A stretch of DNA of 64,000 nt from Caprella mutica (taxonomy: Eukaryota; Arthropoda; Malacostraca; Amphipoda; Caprellidae): contig CANNZV010000334.1 of NCBI GenBank assembly GCA_947561585.1, positions 124,001-188,000 on the forward strand, read 5' to 3'. The notes below the pieces were generated by a model. That model made no database searches and had not been told where the DNA came from. It saw only the letters and a list, made by a program, of their open reading frames with translations. The translations under genes and the position numbers were made by a program. Positions 1 through 12,062 of the stretch are shown piece after piece (within the stretch, counting starts at the first letter, position 1; every line of letters starts with the position of its first letter).

Positions 1-3000
1 GGAGGTGGAGGGTAGCACCAACATCATTTTTGTGTCACCAACACTGGAAGCACACTCAAGGGCATCGAGAATTTTCCATTGCGATGGGACATTCTAATGC
101 GTTCCCTCAAGTATGCATCAAATGTTCGCCATACACATCCCTGTTGGTGATAAGGTAATATTTTGTTTGTACTAAGATTGCTGCTAAATTATAAGAAAAC
201 ATTAGATACATATGATACTTAGCTACCACATACTTTTTGATAAATCAACAGAAGCTTCTCGATCTCAGTCGAAGCTTAGTGCACCTTTACCTTAATTTAA
301 TCTCAGTCTGATTATTCTTGATCTTAACCTCATCATCCTTTTTCAATTGAGCACTTGATTGAAGTACAGTGACCCACAAAAAAAGAGAACCCCAACTTTA
401 AATTTGTATATTCAAACAACTAAATTGTAGATACAGTTTTCTTCCAAGTAGGTATCATTTTGCTAATTCAACTTTTTCCATCCACCACAGTTAAATTTTC
501 ATGAAGTTTTATTCATTTTAGTTATATAATAGCTATTTTATTAATATGGTGGTGAAAATGGCCTTGCGTAAATTGTCAGAAACGACAATGAAGTAAATTC
601 GAACACTAAAAAATCTTTATTAGACCACAATCCCATTAATAAAACAGAGTTATTACCTCCTAGTATACTTTAAATTTTAAGAAGCGGAAACAGGGCAGTG
701 AAAATGCGGCGATGAAACTGCTAGTATAGTATGGGCCTTAGCTATATCCCGTGGTGAAAAGATTTTAGAAATCATATTATAATTCTGCTTGTAAATATAG
801 TTATAATAACTATGCACTATTATTCACTTTGATTGGAACTGAATAATACTGAAACTATAGTGTTTCAAATCTATAGTTATTATGAAATCATTATGTGCTC
901 GTTGCCATCTTCAATTATCTTAAAGAGCAACATGGTTTCACTCCTACCATCATGGTCAGCGACTACGAGGGTGGGTTAATGGTAGCGGCAAGGCTGGTGT
1001 TTGAAGACATTAGGCTGTCTGGATGCTACTTTCACTTTTATCAAGTTAGTTCTGTTGAGTTTACAGCAGTCATAATTGATTCTATTCGATATAATGAGAA
1101 TATATGGTTGGAATGAAACGGTAGGTAGCAGCGAGCTCTTTTTTCAAACACACTCAACATCCCTCTATGACAGCTAGGGAAACGCTGAACAACTGCACAG
1201 GACGCAACCACATAGTACATAATAAATGCAATGGTACATCCTTAATTAAGTTATATATCATAACTGAGACTGGCCGCTAGGTGGAGCTTCACTCAGTAAT
1301 GGTAAAATGAAATAATGAACATAATAGTTAGTCTGTTCATATAGACTAACAGAAAACAAACGAATATGTATAATACATATATAACTAGAGCCCGGACTTA
1401 TATGACCTATAAAAGGCATTTTAGGACCTCAAAAATGGCATTTAAGGACTTCAAAAATGGCAGTTTAGGGTGTTTAAAGGTATTTTAGGTTCTATTAAAG
1501 ACATTTTAGGACTTATGCATACACTTTTAGAATTAGTAAATAGATATTTACAACGAATAAATTAGCATTTTGGAATATAAAATCAACTGTTTTTAGTCCG
1601 TTCAAATAAAAAAAGGGTGAAAACAAATAAACAATTCATTCCTAAGAAAATCAATGAATCTAGTGTATAGTATATTTATTCAAATTTAACCTAAAAGTAT
1701 TACAGAAAAAAGTTAGGTAAATTGAAATTCATGAAATGTAACTAATTCCAATATTAAATCGAAATTTGTATTTACAGTAAACCCTGGAGGTAGACAACTT
1801 CAGAATAAACGAACCATGTTTTAGATAATTAGACCAATTAGGATTTTCTGAAACTGTTGTACAGGAAAAACCACTTACAAGAAAGACAAAATACAGTTTT
1901 TCTATATTAAATATTCCAAATATTACTAGGTTTTAAATATATCTCTCTTTAAATAGTTTATAACTTTATTATATTGATTATTCGCCAATTTATTTTTCTA
2001 TTAATGAATGAGTATGTGCTTAAAAAATTGATGTGAAGAATTACAGAAAACTAGATACAGTGGTAACTGTGCTAATTCTTGAAATGAAAGAAGTAGTTTA
2101 TTTATATAGTGATTCAGACAGATTTTGGTTGAATTATAATGTTCTATAAATTTGACAACATAACCCATCAACTGTACCGACTTACCAAATTATAAAATAG
2201 TATAAATAGCCCAAAATAAGACTTTTCATCATTTTAGGAATTTATGAAATTTTAGGACTTCATGGCATTTTAAGGACTTTATGGCATTTTAGGACTTTAT
2301 GGCATTTGTCCGGGCTCTATATATAACAATCCATTGTAGGTACACATTCGACAGTAAGTACATTAAATAGGTGCAGTAGGTTTACTTCAACAAGTTCTTT
2401 TACACTGCCTTGAAAATGTTCTTATTTTAAGCGTGTAGTCAATACTTAAATATAATGTCTTAAAATGCGTCTTTCCCATTATTTAGCTACAAATTTGAAA
2501 TATATTAAAATTAATTATTTTATTCTAGTTCAATTTATTTTCAATTCATATTGTTGCTTATCAATCAGCTAAGGTATGTATAATCGTGATTTATACCGAA
2601 ACTGATATTAATACTCTCCTTACTAGGCTGTGTACAAGAGGTCCAAATGTCTCCAGCTTGACCGAGAGTACCTCAGACGTGTGGAGCCTGTATACTCTAT
2701 GGGTCAGGTTTGTACTGGCACTGCCACTTTTACCAGCTGCTAGAATCGCCAAGGGCCGGAATTGCTTGGAGACACCGGAGGAAGACAGACACGCTCTCCA
2801 AGAATTCAGGTCTTACATAGACAGATTCTGGCTGCATAGGATTGGCCCCAGCACGTTCTCAGTGGCCAAACAGCCACTAAGAACGAACAACGGTGTCCAG
2901 TCATTTCACCGTAGTATTAACTCTTCTGACTCAGTAAACCAAAGTTACTCCAGTTTTATCAGTGAGTATTATCAAAAAATTGATCAATAAAATCAAGTAT

Positions 3001-4108
3001 TATTAAACGTTCAAATTGGAGCGCTTTTACACAGCGATCAAAAGTCATTATGTGGATTCCGAATACTACTGGGTAGGCTGGGCTATCTGCTTCATAACTT
3101 TATTATTTGATTAAAGTAGCTACTTTTGAAGAATTCATCATAATTAGCTTTTCACTATCTTTTGTGTAATCATGATAACGAATTAAAGAGCTAGCTCTAT
3201 ATTGTATTTTGCAGCTAGTGCCTAGTAGCTACTTAGCTACAATTAGGTTTTTTGTACATAGATAATTGAAGAAACCAATTGATAAGTAAAGACTTGAGAT
3301 TCTTTGTTCTCTGATATTTGCACTATATAATTCGATTGAATTAAGTTAATATGTATTGAATTCAGTGGTCATTCTTTTTTGCAGTTTTGCAGCGATGATT
3401 AAAAATAAAAATAAAATTTGTATCATTCAAGAAATTGCACTATGTTAAGCTGTCATTTACTGCCAGTAACATTCTAGTACCGCTGAATCAAAAGAAAAAA
3501 AAATGATGTCTTATCACGGAGGGTATCATTTTCTTGAAGATTCAAAGTGTTACAGTGAATTCATCTTACTGAGAATGCTAACTCGTTAATTTTAGAATAA
3601 TTCTCTTTTGTTTATAACTAGTACTGAGTATATGGTGCAATTATCAGGCACCGCAGTTAAACCTTAGTTCTTTCATATTCACACATATATGTATAATAAT
3701 AAATCTGATCCTAGAGGGGATTTAATATTCTTCTATCAGTCAATGCGTACAAATTAAACTCGTTGTTTAATTGAGCATGGAGATGCAGAAACCTTCATGC
3801 ATTTAAAATCTACTCATCTATTAATTGCTAAATAATAATGTTAAATTTACTCTCTTATTACAGGTAAGCTGAGGAAGGTTGAACTTGCTACGGCTAACGA
3901 TTTCTTATTGGCAGTGGATGGGCGGCAGATAAGGCGTGGCACGTCAGTTAGAGTGGCGATCACTCTGGCAGCAGAGAGACTGACCAGCATCCTTTCCGGG
4001 GAACCTGATGTGGAGAGAGTTATCATATACTCAGATAGCCAAGCGGCAATCAAAGCCGTGGTTATTTTGAGGACCAGGAGCCAAACGGCATCTTTCTACC
4101 TTTCTTGA
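1..4108 (+). pseudogene. MULE-type (Mutator-like) transposase, multi-exon, decayed
   Basis: Four exon-like blocks read in order as a MULE transposase. Block 1 (2-154) contains the DGTF motif that carries the first catalytic Asp, followed directly by a TAA at 95-97 and then a continuing frame to a GT donor at 155. Block 2 (about 889-1044) has SDYEGG (second Asp) and GCYFHFYQ (the C/H signature), ending at a GT donor at 1045. Block 3 (about 2586-2961) has ALPLLPA and the RTNNGVQSFHR motif typical of the third acidic region. Block 4 starts at 3864 after TTACAG and joins block 3 in phase (KLRKVELA). The stop at 95 and a stop at 883 in the frame of block 2 argue for a pseudogene. The end of block 4 resembles RNase H (YSDSQAAIKA), so the 3' limit is uncertain. 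The family is inferred from motifs. Confidence 0.72.
1386..2319. mobile_element. Non-autonomous hAT-like DNA transposon
   Basis: The ends are perfect 12-bp inverted repeats: TAGAGCCCGGAC on the left and its reverse complement on the right. They are flanked by the exact 8-bp direct repeat TATATAAC (1378-1385 and 2320-2327). An 8-bp target duplication and a TIR starting TAGAG fit the hAT superfamily. Just inside both ends lie several copies of a subterminal motif close to GGCATTTTAGGACTT in opposite orientation, as expected for transposase binding sites. The 934-bp body has no transposase ORF. It sits in an intron of the MULE pseudogene. Confidence 0.88.
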
Positions 4109-5541
4109 AAGAATTAGGAGGCTGGAAGATTTCAACGACTAGTCTCTAGATCGGTTCAATGGGGATTTAGTACAGATGGGCCAGGCGGCTAACATTTTGT
4201 TTATACGTGTCTGTAGTCCAGTCCACTGCTAATACATGCATATTCAAGGACTCACAGAATATAGTAGTGACAATCGAGATGGTTAGTGTACGTGACGTCA
4301 TCACAGCAATACTCTAAATTAAATTTAAGACAATCGAAGAGTGTTAAATTATGAAAAAATGTTTATTTATTGCCAATATAAGAAAAGAGTAATGGTGCAT
4401 TCAGTTATTAAAACTACTATACCCTAATTTTCGATTTTAGTCTGTTGTCTTAATGGCGTCACGATAACAAGTCACTCTATTGTCACTACTACGTATATAG
4501 CAGTGGACCGAAAAACAGACATAATAAGGTAGCTGAGAGACGTTGTTATAGTTCCAGTAATATAACTTCCTTGAGATGGGCCCACCTGCGGCCTGAGTGC
4601 CCACCCGCTTTCACAACGGTGAGCGGGGATCCTCTCAATAATAATAATCCTTTTGCTTTATGTCTGATGGATGTGCATATCATGAGACTATTTTATAAGT
4701 GATTTAATTGTTATTTACATGTTTTCCAACTTATTTCACCCCTCCAAAGTCACCAGTATACTGGCGAATTTGTCCATACTTGGAAACATGGCACATACCT
4801 CAGACATGAAGCATAAGGAAGATTTCAAGTTTGAAATCTTCACTAGGAAGTCTAATTTCTTCTTTAAAGTGTCTTAAATGTGACGACCTGGATCCATTTT
4901 CTCTCTTAACTGACTACAGTCTACTTTCCTAAACTTCAGACGCTCTCACGTGAATAATTTCATGACCCTATAGTGAGTTTCTTCAACTTTCTTGGAATAT
5001 GAAGGATAAATAATAGTAATACTAAGAGGCTGTACTTAAATAATATAAGAACCTAAAGATATTGCAGGGAATAAGTAGCGTAAACAGCAGATAGAAAATA
5101 AACAGTTTGAGAAACAAAGTTTTAAACCACTATTGAAATTAAATTGAGTTATCCTATGAAAAATATACAATTTTCTATGTTGGTTGATTTCCAAGGGTAG
5201 ACTAGCTTAATCATTATAAAAGCATTTAGTTTAATTAATATATTAAGCAAATTACGATAAATTTTCAAAGCAAAGTATTTCAATTTAAAACCATGTAAAT
5301 TTAATTGATAACATACTTATAATTTTGATAGCCATATGGAGAATAAACTTATCAGAGATAAGCAAAAATAACGAAAGGTGAAAAAGAATAATGTTGGCAG
5401 ATCATGTAAGAAGAGATAGTTTGCAATAATTAACCTAATATGAAGCATTCTCAAATTATTTAGATGCAATAATAAGACATCCAAAGTAACAAAATGTAAA
5501 GAAAAGGCACGACAATGTATCGAATAAAGTTGAATGATTAA
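4109..5541. other. Gene-less AT-rich stretch
   Basis: No ORF, repeat array or terminal repeat was recognised. A short GC-richer patch lies at about 4570-4640. Nothing else can be supported. Confidence 0.5.
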
Positions 5542-5640
5542 TGACGTCAGAGTGGGCGGTCGTTAGCGAGGCAGGCGGTGGTTAGCGAGGCGTGTGGGCG
5601 GAGCATATAAGTTCGCAAAATATATTACTCTCACTCGTTT
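5542..5640 (+). promoter_or_regulatory. Promoter-like block: CRE, 19-bp tandem duplication, TATA, initiator
   Basis: Seen directly: a perfect CRE-type octamer TGACGTCA (5542-5549); two adjacent near-identical 19-bp units (5554-5572 and 5573-5591, sharing GTTAGCGAGGC); a GGGCGG box; a TATA-like CATATAAG at about 5604-5611; and a TCACT initiator-like sequence at 5631-5635, a normal TATA-to-start distance. An ATG follows at 5665. Promoter activity is inferred from this order and spacing. Confidence 0.5.
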
Positions 5641-5664
5641 CTAAAACTACACTGAGAAGATAAC

Positions 5665-5823
5665 ATGATTGTCACGGCTCGGAAGGACTATGTTAGCCGC
5701 CTGAACAGAGTGATTAATCCATCAGAAAAGACAACTTTTTCCAGAGTGGACATTATGCAGACTCTTGCAGTGTGGGTTCACAGTAAAATACATTCAAATA
5801 GGTATAGGCTAGGTGGAAATTGA
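5665..5823 (+). CDS. Small ORF or first exon downstream of a promoter-like block
   Basis: The first ATG after the promoter-like block opens a 52-codon frame beginning MIVTARKDYVSRL and ending at TGA 5821-5823. A possible splice donor (GTATAG) follows position 5801, so the true product may be exon 1 of a longer gene. I found no convincing downstream exon. No family was recognised. Its GC content looks higher than the flanks. The start choice rests on being the first ATG after the predicted initiator. Confidence 0.3.
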   Translation: MIVTARKDYVSRLNRVINPSEKTTFSRVDIMQTLAVWVHSKIHSNRYRLGGN

Positions 5824-6198
5824 AGATTGACTGGATTGTTCACACGGAAAATGTTTATAATGTCCCATACTCTGCAAACTCGATTTATTGTATGATTTTA
5901 ATCCAAAATTAACATGAAAACATAGGCTAGGTAAGAACTATTTCTAAATATATAAAGCTCTCTAATTTGAGACATCAGGTTTTTTGAGTCAAAATGTAAA
6001 CAAATTAATTAGTTTAATACCATAAATGCCTGAAGGACACAAGAGTCAAGACTGGACTCTGAATTAGTTTGTCAATTCACTCCCTCTTATAACTGGCTAG
6101 AGGACAATGATATTTGAACACGTTCATTATTAAAGTAAAAGACATGCAAATTGAATATTGATAGCTAATAGCAGAAAAGAAAACACCTATTTTCAACA

Positions 6199-6759
6199 GT
6201 CCCAGAACAATGAGAAGAGTTGTCAAAGAAAACCTAAAGATGTCCTCTTTCACCCTAAATGCTAAATGTTATATTGAGAATATTTTGACGTCAATGTTGG
6301 AGTCAGCTAAGGATCACTTCGGTAATGACACTCTATGGACATTTCATCACATACTGCAAATGTCACTCAAAACTGGTGCCATGACCATCTTCCACGGTTT
6401 TGGTCCAAAGAAATGTGACCTCCCTACTCCCCAGATGTTAATCCTATGGAGTTTTCGGTATGGTCCATTCTTGAATCAAAGGCCTGTGGTAAATTCCATC
6501 GCAGTGTGGATGATTTAAAGCGTTCGCTCCAGAGATCTTGAAGGAAATTTCACAAGAACAGTTGCGTGCCGCAGTAGGAGTAGTTCGGAGGAGATTTGAG
6601 GCTGTTATTAAAAACAAGGGGTGACATTTTGAATAAATTTATGATTTTTGAATTCTTAAAAATCTTATGTAATAATACATAACTGTAAATTATTAAATAT
6701 ATTTTTTGTTGGATTATAATATGCACTTTCATTTGCTTCCAAACTTACGCCCCACCCTG
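6199..6759 (+). mobile_element. Deleted, 5'-truncated maT-type mariner copy
   Basis: The sequence matches the intact maT element at 57382-58679, in the opposite orientation. It starts abruptly inside the transposase coding region (PRTMRRVVKE), skips the middle third (jumping from SSFTL to NAKCYIENIL), has a further deletion of about 16 bp before HILQMSL, and keeps the complete 3' terminal repeat (6739-6759) followed by TA. The residual 102-codon ORF at 6210-6518 is a frame-shifted chimera and not a functional transposase. Confidence 0.9.
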
Positions 6760-6761
6760 TA

Positions 6762-7899
6762 TTAGTGTTTCTCAATTTTTGTATATCCTATTTGTGGACT
6801 CAGCGGTCTTAGCAAAAAAATACGAAATATCTCCTATAAAAAAAGTTTAATCTACTTCTCGCAATAGCCGAGTTCAATTTTTCTTTAAAGTCACTGACTT
6901 ACTGGATATATGAACTTCCATGGAATAATGAAAATTAGAGGAGATTGAATGATTAAAAATGGACAGTTTTCTCGTTTCTATACCACTAGTGCTTTGCAAA
7001 CTAAGTCTCAGTAACTGATTGTCCTCCGATAGCTAAGAGAGAGTTGAATTATTCGAGAATATGGACATTCCCTACACAATTATCAATGAAATATTGTGAT
7101 TTGTACAGGATTGTGATACGTATAATATAATTACCTCTCAAAAGAATTGATTTAAGAAGCTTATTTCATAAACTACGCCTACCACACTGGTTTGCACTAT
7201 AGCAATTACTAAATTTGAATAAATAAGCCATGACAACACCGATAATAAATGTTACTAAACATGTGGTTGGTATTACTCAATATGAGCTAATATATTAAAA
7301 TTGCACAACAATTAAACTCTTAAACAAATTATCTAACAAAGAAATTTGTCAAGAAACATCAGAAGTTCAGCGTATGTTTTTACCAGCAACGGCAGTATTA
7401 AATTCCTAATTTATAGGTAGACTCGTAGACATCATTTCCTGTAACCTCTTCATTTCACCATTGTTCGCGTTACTATTACTAAGTGATTGTATTTTAACGG
7501 AGTAGCTTTCCTGCGTCCTTTAACTTTGGTGATAGGTGAATTAGAAATCTCTTCTGCAATAATCCTTTCTTCAAAGTCCTTTATAAAATTTCAAACTGAT
7601 GACTGTATACTTGTATAGGTGGAACTACAGTTTTATCAAATCTTAAAGAAGTATTAATCAGTTAAAAAATCCGTATATTAATATTATTGTAAAACAAATT
7701 AGAGAGGAAAAGTCAATTGTGAGGAAAAGCCAACTTATATACTTGCTACGTTTTCATTCTTATAGATTGGTAAGGGATACTGGATATAGAATTATTTGTG
7801 AATATGAAAATTATTTCATATGCGGATGGGATATGATGCATAATATATAGTGATCAGAAGAAATTTCTTTTATTGTTATTTCCATCATGTTTATATCAT
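6762..7899. other. Gene-less AT-rich stretch
   Basis: No coding frame, repeat or terminal structure was recognised between the maT fragment and the LINE 5' region. Confidence 0.5.
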
Positions 7900-8029
7900 A
7901 TGTCAACCTCCTCGTCTAGTAAGGTTGTCAGGTGTGTGTGCCGCTCCTCATTTGATTGTGATTTAACTTGTGATTTCGTACTGATATAGCTCGTTTGTGA
8001 CTGTTTCTTTGTAAAAATCAAGATTACAA

Positions 8030-8740
8030 ATGACTACAAGAGCAAGAGCCAATAATATTGAGGAGAGTAAAACTATATTGTTCATACTGAACGATAAATT
8101 TGACAAGCTTTTGGAAAAACTTGATGAACGAGACAAGAGGATAGAAAAACTAGAATGTAAGATACAAAAGCTGGAAGAAGTCAATGAAGAAATGAGAGAG
8201 AGATTTGACTCGATTGAGTCACGTGAAAGAGAAGACAAGCTTATAATAACTGGTAATAACATACCAGACTTCAAGGAAAGGGAGAACGTGATTCAGGTAG
8301 CTGCTTCAATTATAAAAAAAGAGCTGAATATTGTGTTATCCCCGGACGCTTATTCCAAATGCATTCAGGATGAAGAAAAAACCTAATTGCAATACGAGTG
8401 ATAAGAAGAGTATAATGGTGACAATATCAAGAAAAGACACAAATATTGACCTACTTCGTGCTGCAAGAACTGTTAAACCCCCAAATTTTTTCATCAATGA
8501 AAATTTAACGCCTATACGCTCAAAAATCTCATTTGGATTAAGACAATTCAGCGTAAATACCCGGGAAAAGTTGTGTCATGTGGCTCCATGAATGGCGAAG
8601 TATATGTGTGGATGCGCTCACATGATTCCACAGACAAAAACTTCAAATTGAACATCAATACTCTGTCGAAATTTGTTGATGTGTGTGAAAAGTCTTTTGG
8701 AGTCTCAAGTAAGGAGTTATTTTCAGTTACGCGTAAATGA
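8030..8740 (+). pseudogene. LINE ORF1 (coiled-coil, RRM-like), frameshifted
   Basis: The frame opens with MTTRARANN, followed by a charged coiled coil (about residues 20-65, heptads rich in K, E, D, L), then SREREDKLIITG, which resembles the start of the RNA-binding domain of LINE ORF1 proteins. The reading continues in a second frame from about 8375 (NCNTSDKKSIMVTISRKD) and a third from about 8560 to the TGA at 8738-8740 (ending SSKELFSVTRK). At least two indels therefore disrupt it. ORF1 proteins of this type bind LINE RNA; that role is family knowledge. Confidence 0.65.
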
Positions 8741-8921
8741 CCTTTTTTCACCTGTTCTACTGTACTGATGACAACCACCTATACACATGTGTACTGGATG
8801 ATTTGTCTAATTTCTCACTTCAAGGAGTTCGTCTGGCAAGCTTATGTATACTCAGTATACGTATTGATTTTGTCTTATCAAACTTTTTTAAGTGTTTTGC
8901 TATTCAAAATTGCATTTGATG

Positions 8922-9165
8922 ACTCCGTTCTCACCTGCCGCCTGTACTCAGTTCTCAGCTGCCGCCTCTGCTCTGTTCTCAACTGCCGCCTGTACTCCGT
9001 TCTCAACTGCCGCCTCTACTCCGTTCTCAGCTGCCACCTTTGCTCCGTTCTCAGCTGCCACCTTTGCTCCGTTCTCAGCTGCCACCTCTGCTCCGTTCTC
9101 AACTGCCGCCTGTACTCCGTTCTCAGCTGCCGCGTCTACTTCGTTCTCCCCTGCCGCCTCTCTTA
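8922..9165 (+). repeat. 24-bp tandem repeat between LINE ORF1 and ORF2
   Basis: About ten imperfect copies of a 24-bp unit (CCGTTCTCAGCTGCCRCCTN plus four bases) occupy the inter-ORF spacer. Because 24 is a multiple of three, all frames stay open; one frame gives an eight-residue repeat close to PFSAATFA. It is GC-rich compared with the rest of the LINE. Confidence 0.9.
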
Positions 9166-9246
9166 CTTCTCATTGTTTCAGTGCTACTGCTGTAAATTGG
9201 TAGGCCGATGCTACTTAGCCGGGGTATTATTATATAATGTTCGGAT

Positions 9247-12062
9247 ATGATGGGTAATCCTTTGAATGATATAGATGTGGATATATGCCATTTTGATGAA
9301 TTATATCCAGGTTTGAACGACGGACAGCAGTCATTATATTACGATTTGAATAAATTTAAATCTGAATGTCGTAAGGAGGCCAGAGACTTAGCTGTCATTC
9401 ATTTGAACGTGAGATCATTGTACGGAAAATTAGACGAACTTACTACTTTATTAGGTATGACTGGATGTATATTTGATGTTGTCTGCATATCGGAAACATG
9501 GCTGACTTCGGAGAGTGCTGGCATGATTTACATTGAGAATTATACTTTTTATAGTATTGAAAGAGGTAATAACAGGATATTTGTTCGAAGCGGTATCGAA
9601 TGCGAAATTATAGAAGAAATCTCCTTCACTGCTCAGGTTATGGAATGTATATTTGTTAAGTGTAATGTGGCAAATAAATCACTCATAGTTGGTAATGTCT
9701 ATAGACCACCAGAACTTGTAACGCGGGAGTACTTTGATAAACTAGATGAAATAGTAAATAGATTGTACACTCAAGTAGGCTTAGAAATATTTTTATGTGG
9801 CGATTTCAACCTGAATCTGCTTGATAGTGATAATAATAATATTTTGAATGTCGTTAATGTTATGTATTCTAACTCACTTGTGCCACTGATAACGAAACCT
9901 TCTAGAGTCAATGATTCTACGGGCACATACACTTTAATTGATAATATTTTCGTCAGTAATCCAGTAGATTATGTATCTGGACTCATTATATCAGCAATTT
10001 CAGAACATTATCCTGTATTTGTGGTTTATCGTGGTATTCTTGCTGATGTTGGTGGTGTGAATATGCAAAGTAGAAAAATTAAGTTTAGAGTAGTTAACGA
10101 GGATACTCTGTATAGTATGAAGATGTCACTTCTGAATTATGACTTCTCTGATATTATTTCCTCTGGTGATGTTAATGATGGTTTATCCCAGTTGAATCGT
10201 GTCATAATGAATAGTTATGATATCTGCTGCCACGTGAAAACTAAAACAATTTCCTATAAAGACTATTTAAAACCCTGGATTGACGAAAATGTTAAGAGAG
10301 ATTAGAAATAGAGACAGTTTCCTGAAAATTTATAGACTAGGTAGAATGAGAAGAGAAGTCTTCAACAGATATAGGAATAGTGTAACTAGGTTAATTAGAG
10401 ATAAACGTAAAGCATTTTTTGAGAGGAAGTTTCACGACTTGAGAAGTGATATGAAGCGAACTTGGTCGCTGATTAATACCATTATTAGTACATCATCCAA
10501 AAGGCAACAGAATAAGATAGAAAAGCTCATTGAATCAAACAGAAGTATTGAGAGACCATTCGATGTAGCTGAGTCAATGAATAATTATTTTGTAACAATA
10601 GGTAGTAACATTGCTAGGTTCTTTGTGACTGTATCTGATTATAGGGAGTTTTTAGTCGGAAACAATGTTCAAGCATTCACTTTTTCTCCTGTTAATCATT
10701 CTGATGTTTGTAAGGTTATTGCATCGTTAAAGAATAAACAATGTTATGTGGATAATTTATCTGTGCGTGCTCTGAAAAATATTGCCAGTATTATTTCTCC
10801 AGTGTTGGCCTCATTGATTAATCTGTCTATTTCATCAGGGGTCTTCCCTGATAATCTGAAGGCTGCCAGGGTGGTTCCAATTTATAAGGGTGGCAATAAA
10901 GAAGATATAAGCAACTACAGACCGATATCAACGCTGAACATTTATTCTAAGGTGTTAGAAAAGATAGTCCATGGTCAGCTTTATGAATACTTAGAAGCAA
11001 AAAACCTGCTGTCGGATGACCAGTTCGGATTCAGAAGGAATAAGGGAACCACTCAGGCTATTTTGATGCACACTGGCTATGTATATGATAAACTTAATTG
11101 TAATGATATTGTGTTCTCCTTGTATTTAGATTTCAAGAAGGCTTCTGATCCCGTAGATCATGAAATTTTGCTGGGTAAAGTAAGTTATTACGGAATTCGA
11201 GGTGTGATGTATGGTTGGTTCCAGTCCTACTTAACTAATAGGAAGCAGTATGTTTGTACCAATGATCTTAACTCATCAGTACGTAACATCACACACTCAG
11301 TACCTCAAGGTAACAACTTGGGCCCGCTTTTGTTCTTGCTATATATCAATGATTTACCTTTGAGTGCGGGATTTTTCAAATTTACTATGTTCGCGGACGA
11401 CTGCACTCTTGCGTGTAGCATAAGGAAAGATCAAGTTGATATTTTGCCTATTGTTGTGAATCAAAATCTAAGGCAGATCTATAGGTGGCTCTGCGCTAAC
11501 AAAATTCAGATAAATTGTAACAAAACTAAATATATGATATATTCATATAGGGATAGGTTCAAGTTGAATGACCCAATTGTAATTGGTGGTAACTCGATTG
11601 AAAGAGTTGACTATGTAAAGTTTTTAGGTATCTATTTGGACAGCAAGTTGTCATATAAACATCATATAGATCACATTTCTCTTAATGTGTCCCGGTGTTT
11701 GGGTGTGTTACGCAAGATAAACTCATTCGTACCCATAGTGACCTTAATTTCTTTGTATAATGCACTCGTTCACCTGTATATCATGTATGCAGTTGAGGCG
11801 TAGTATACAGCTCCACTGTGTCACTCAAATAAAATTAATTAAAGTCTTACAGAAAAAAGCGGTAAGAGTGGTTAATAAGTTGAATTATAATGAACACACT
11901 GAAGATTACTTTAGAGAGATGAATTTGTTACCTTTGAGTTGTTTGTTTAAGTATATGATCGGCGTTTATATGTTTAAATCGGTGTCCATTGAGAATTATG
12001 ATACTACACTGGTTAGTAGGGTAGAAAGTTTCCAGACCTTAATTCAATTGGGTTTGGATTAA
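9247..12062 (+). pseudogene. LINE ORF2: endonuclease plus reverse transcriptase, frameshifted
   Basis: Segment 9247-10305 is an apurinic-type endonuclease: HLNVRSL, SETWL, YRPP, CGDFN and a final SEH where most relatives have SDH. Segment 10280-11803 is the reverse transcriptase: YRPIST, DDQFGFRR, YLDFKKA, SVPQG, MFADDC, YVKFLGI. A single-base indel near 10296 separates the two domains, which otherwise run on as one protein. A second indel near 11800 moves the C-terminal part (LIKVLQKKAVRVVN) to another frame ending at 12062. In the family this enzyme nicks target DNA and primes reverse transcription from the nick. This copy cannot make it. Confidence 0.85.

Noticed and set aside
4000..4108. 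Separate RNase H domain (YSDSQAAIKA)
   Set aside because: The match is only about ten residues and the frame ends soon after, so it is noted within the MULE entry and not listed as its own feature.
8737..9250. Overlapping ORFs over the LINE spacer (CSVLSCRL and PFSAA repeats)
   Set aside because: Frames are kept open by the 24-bp repeat; no domain was recognised, and none continues cleanly into ORF2.
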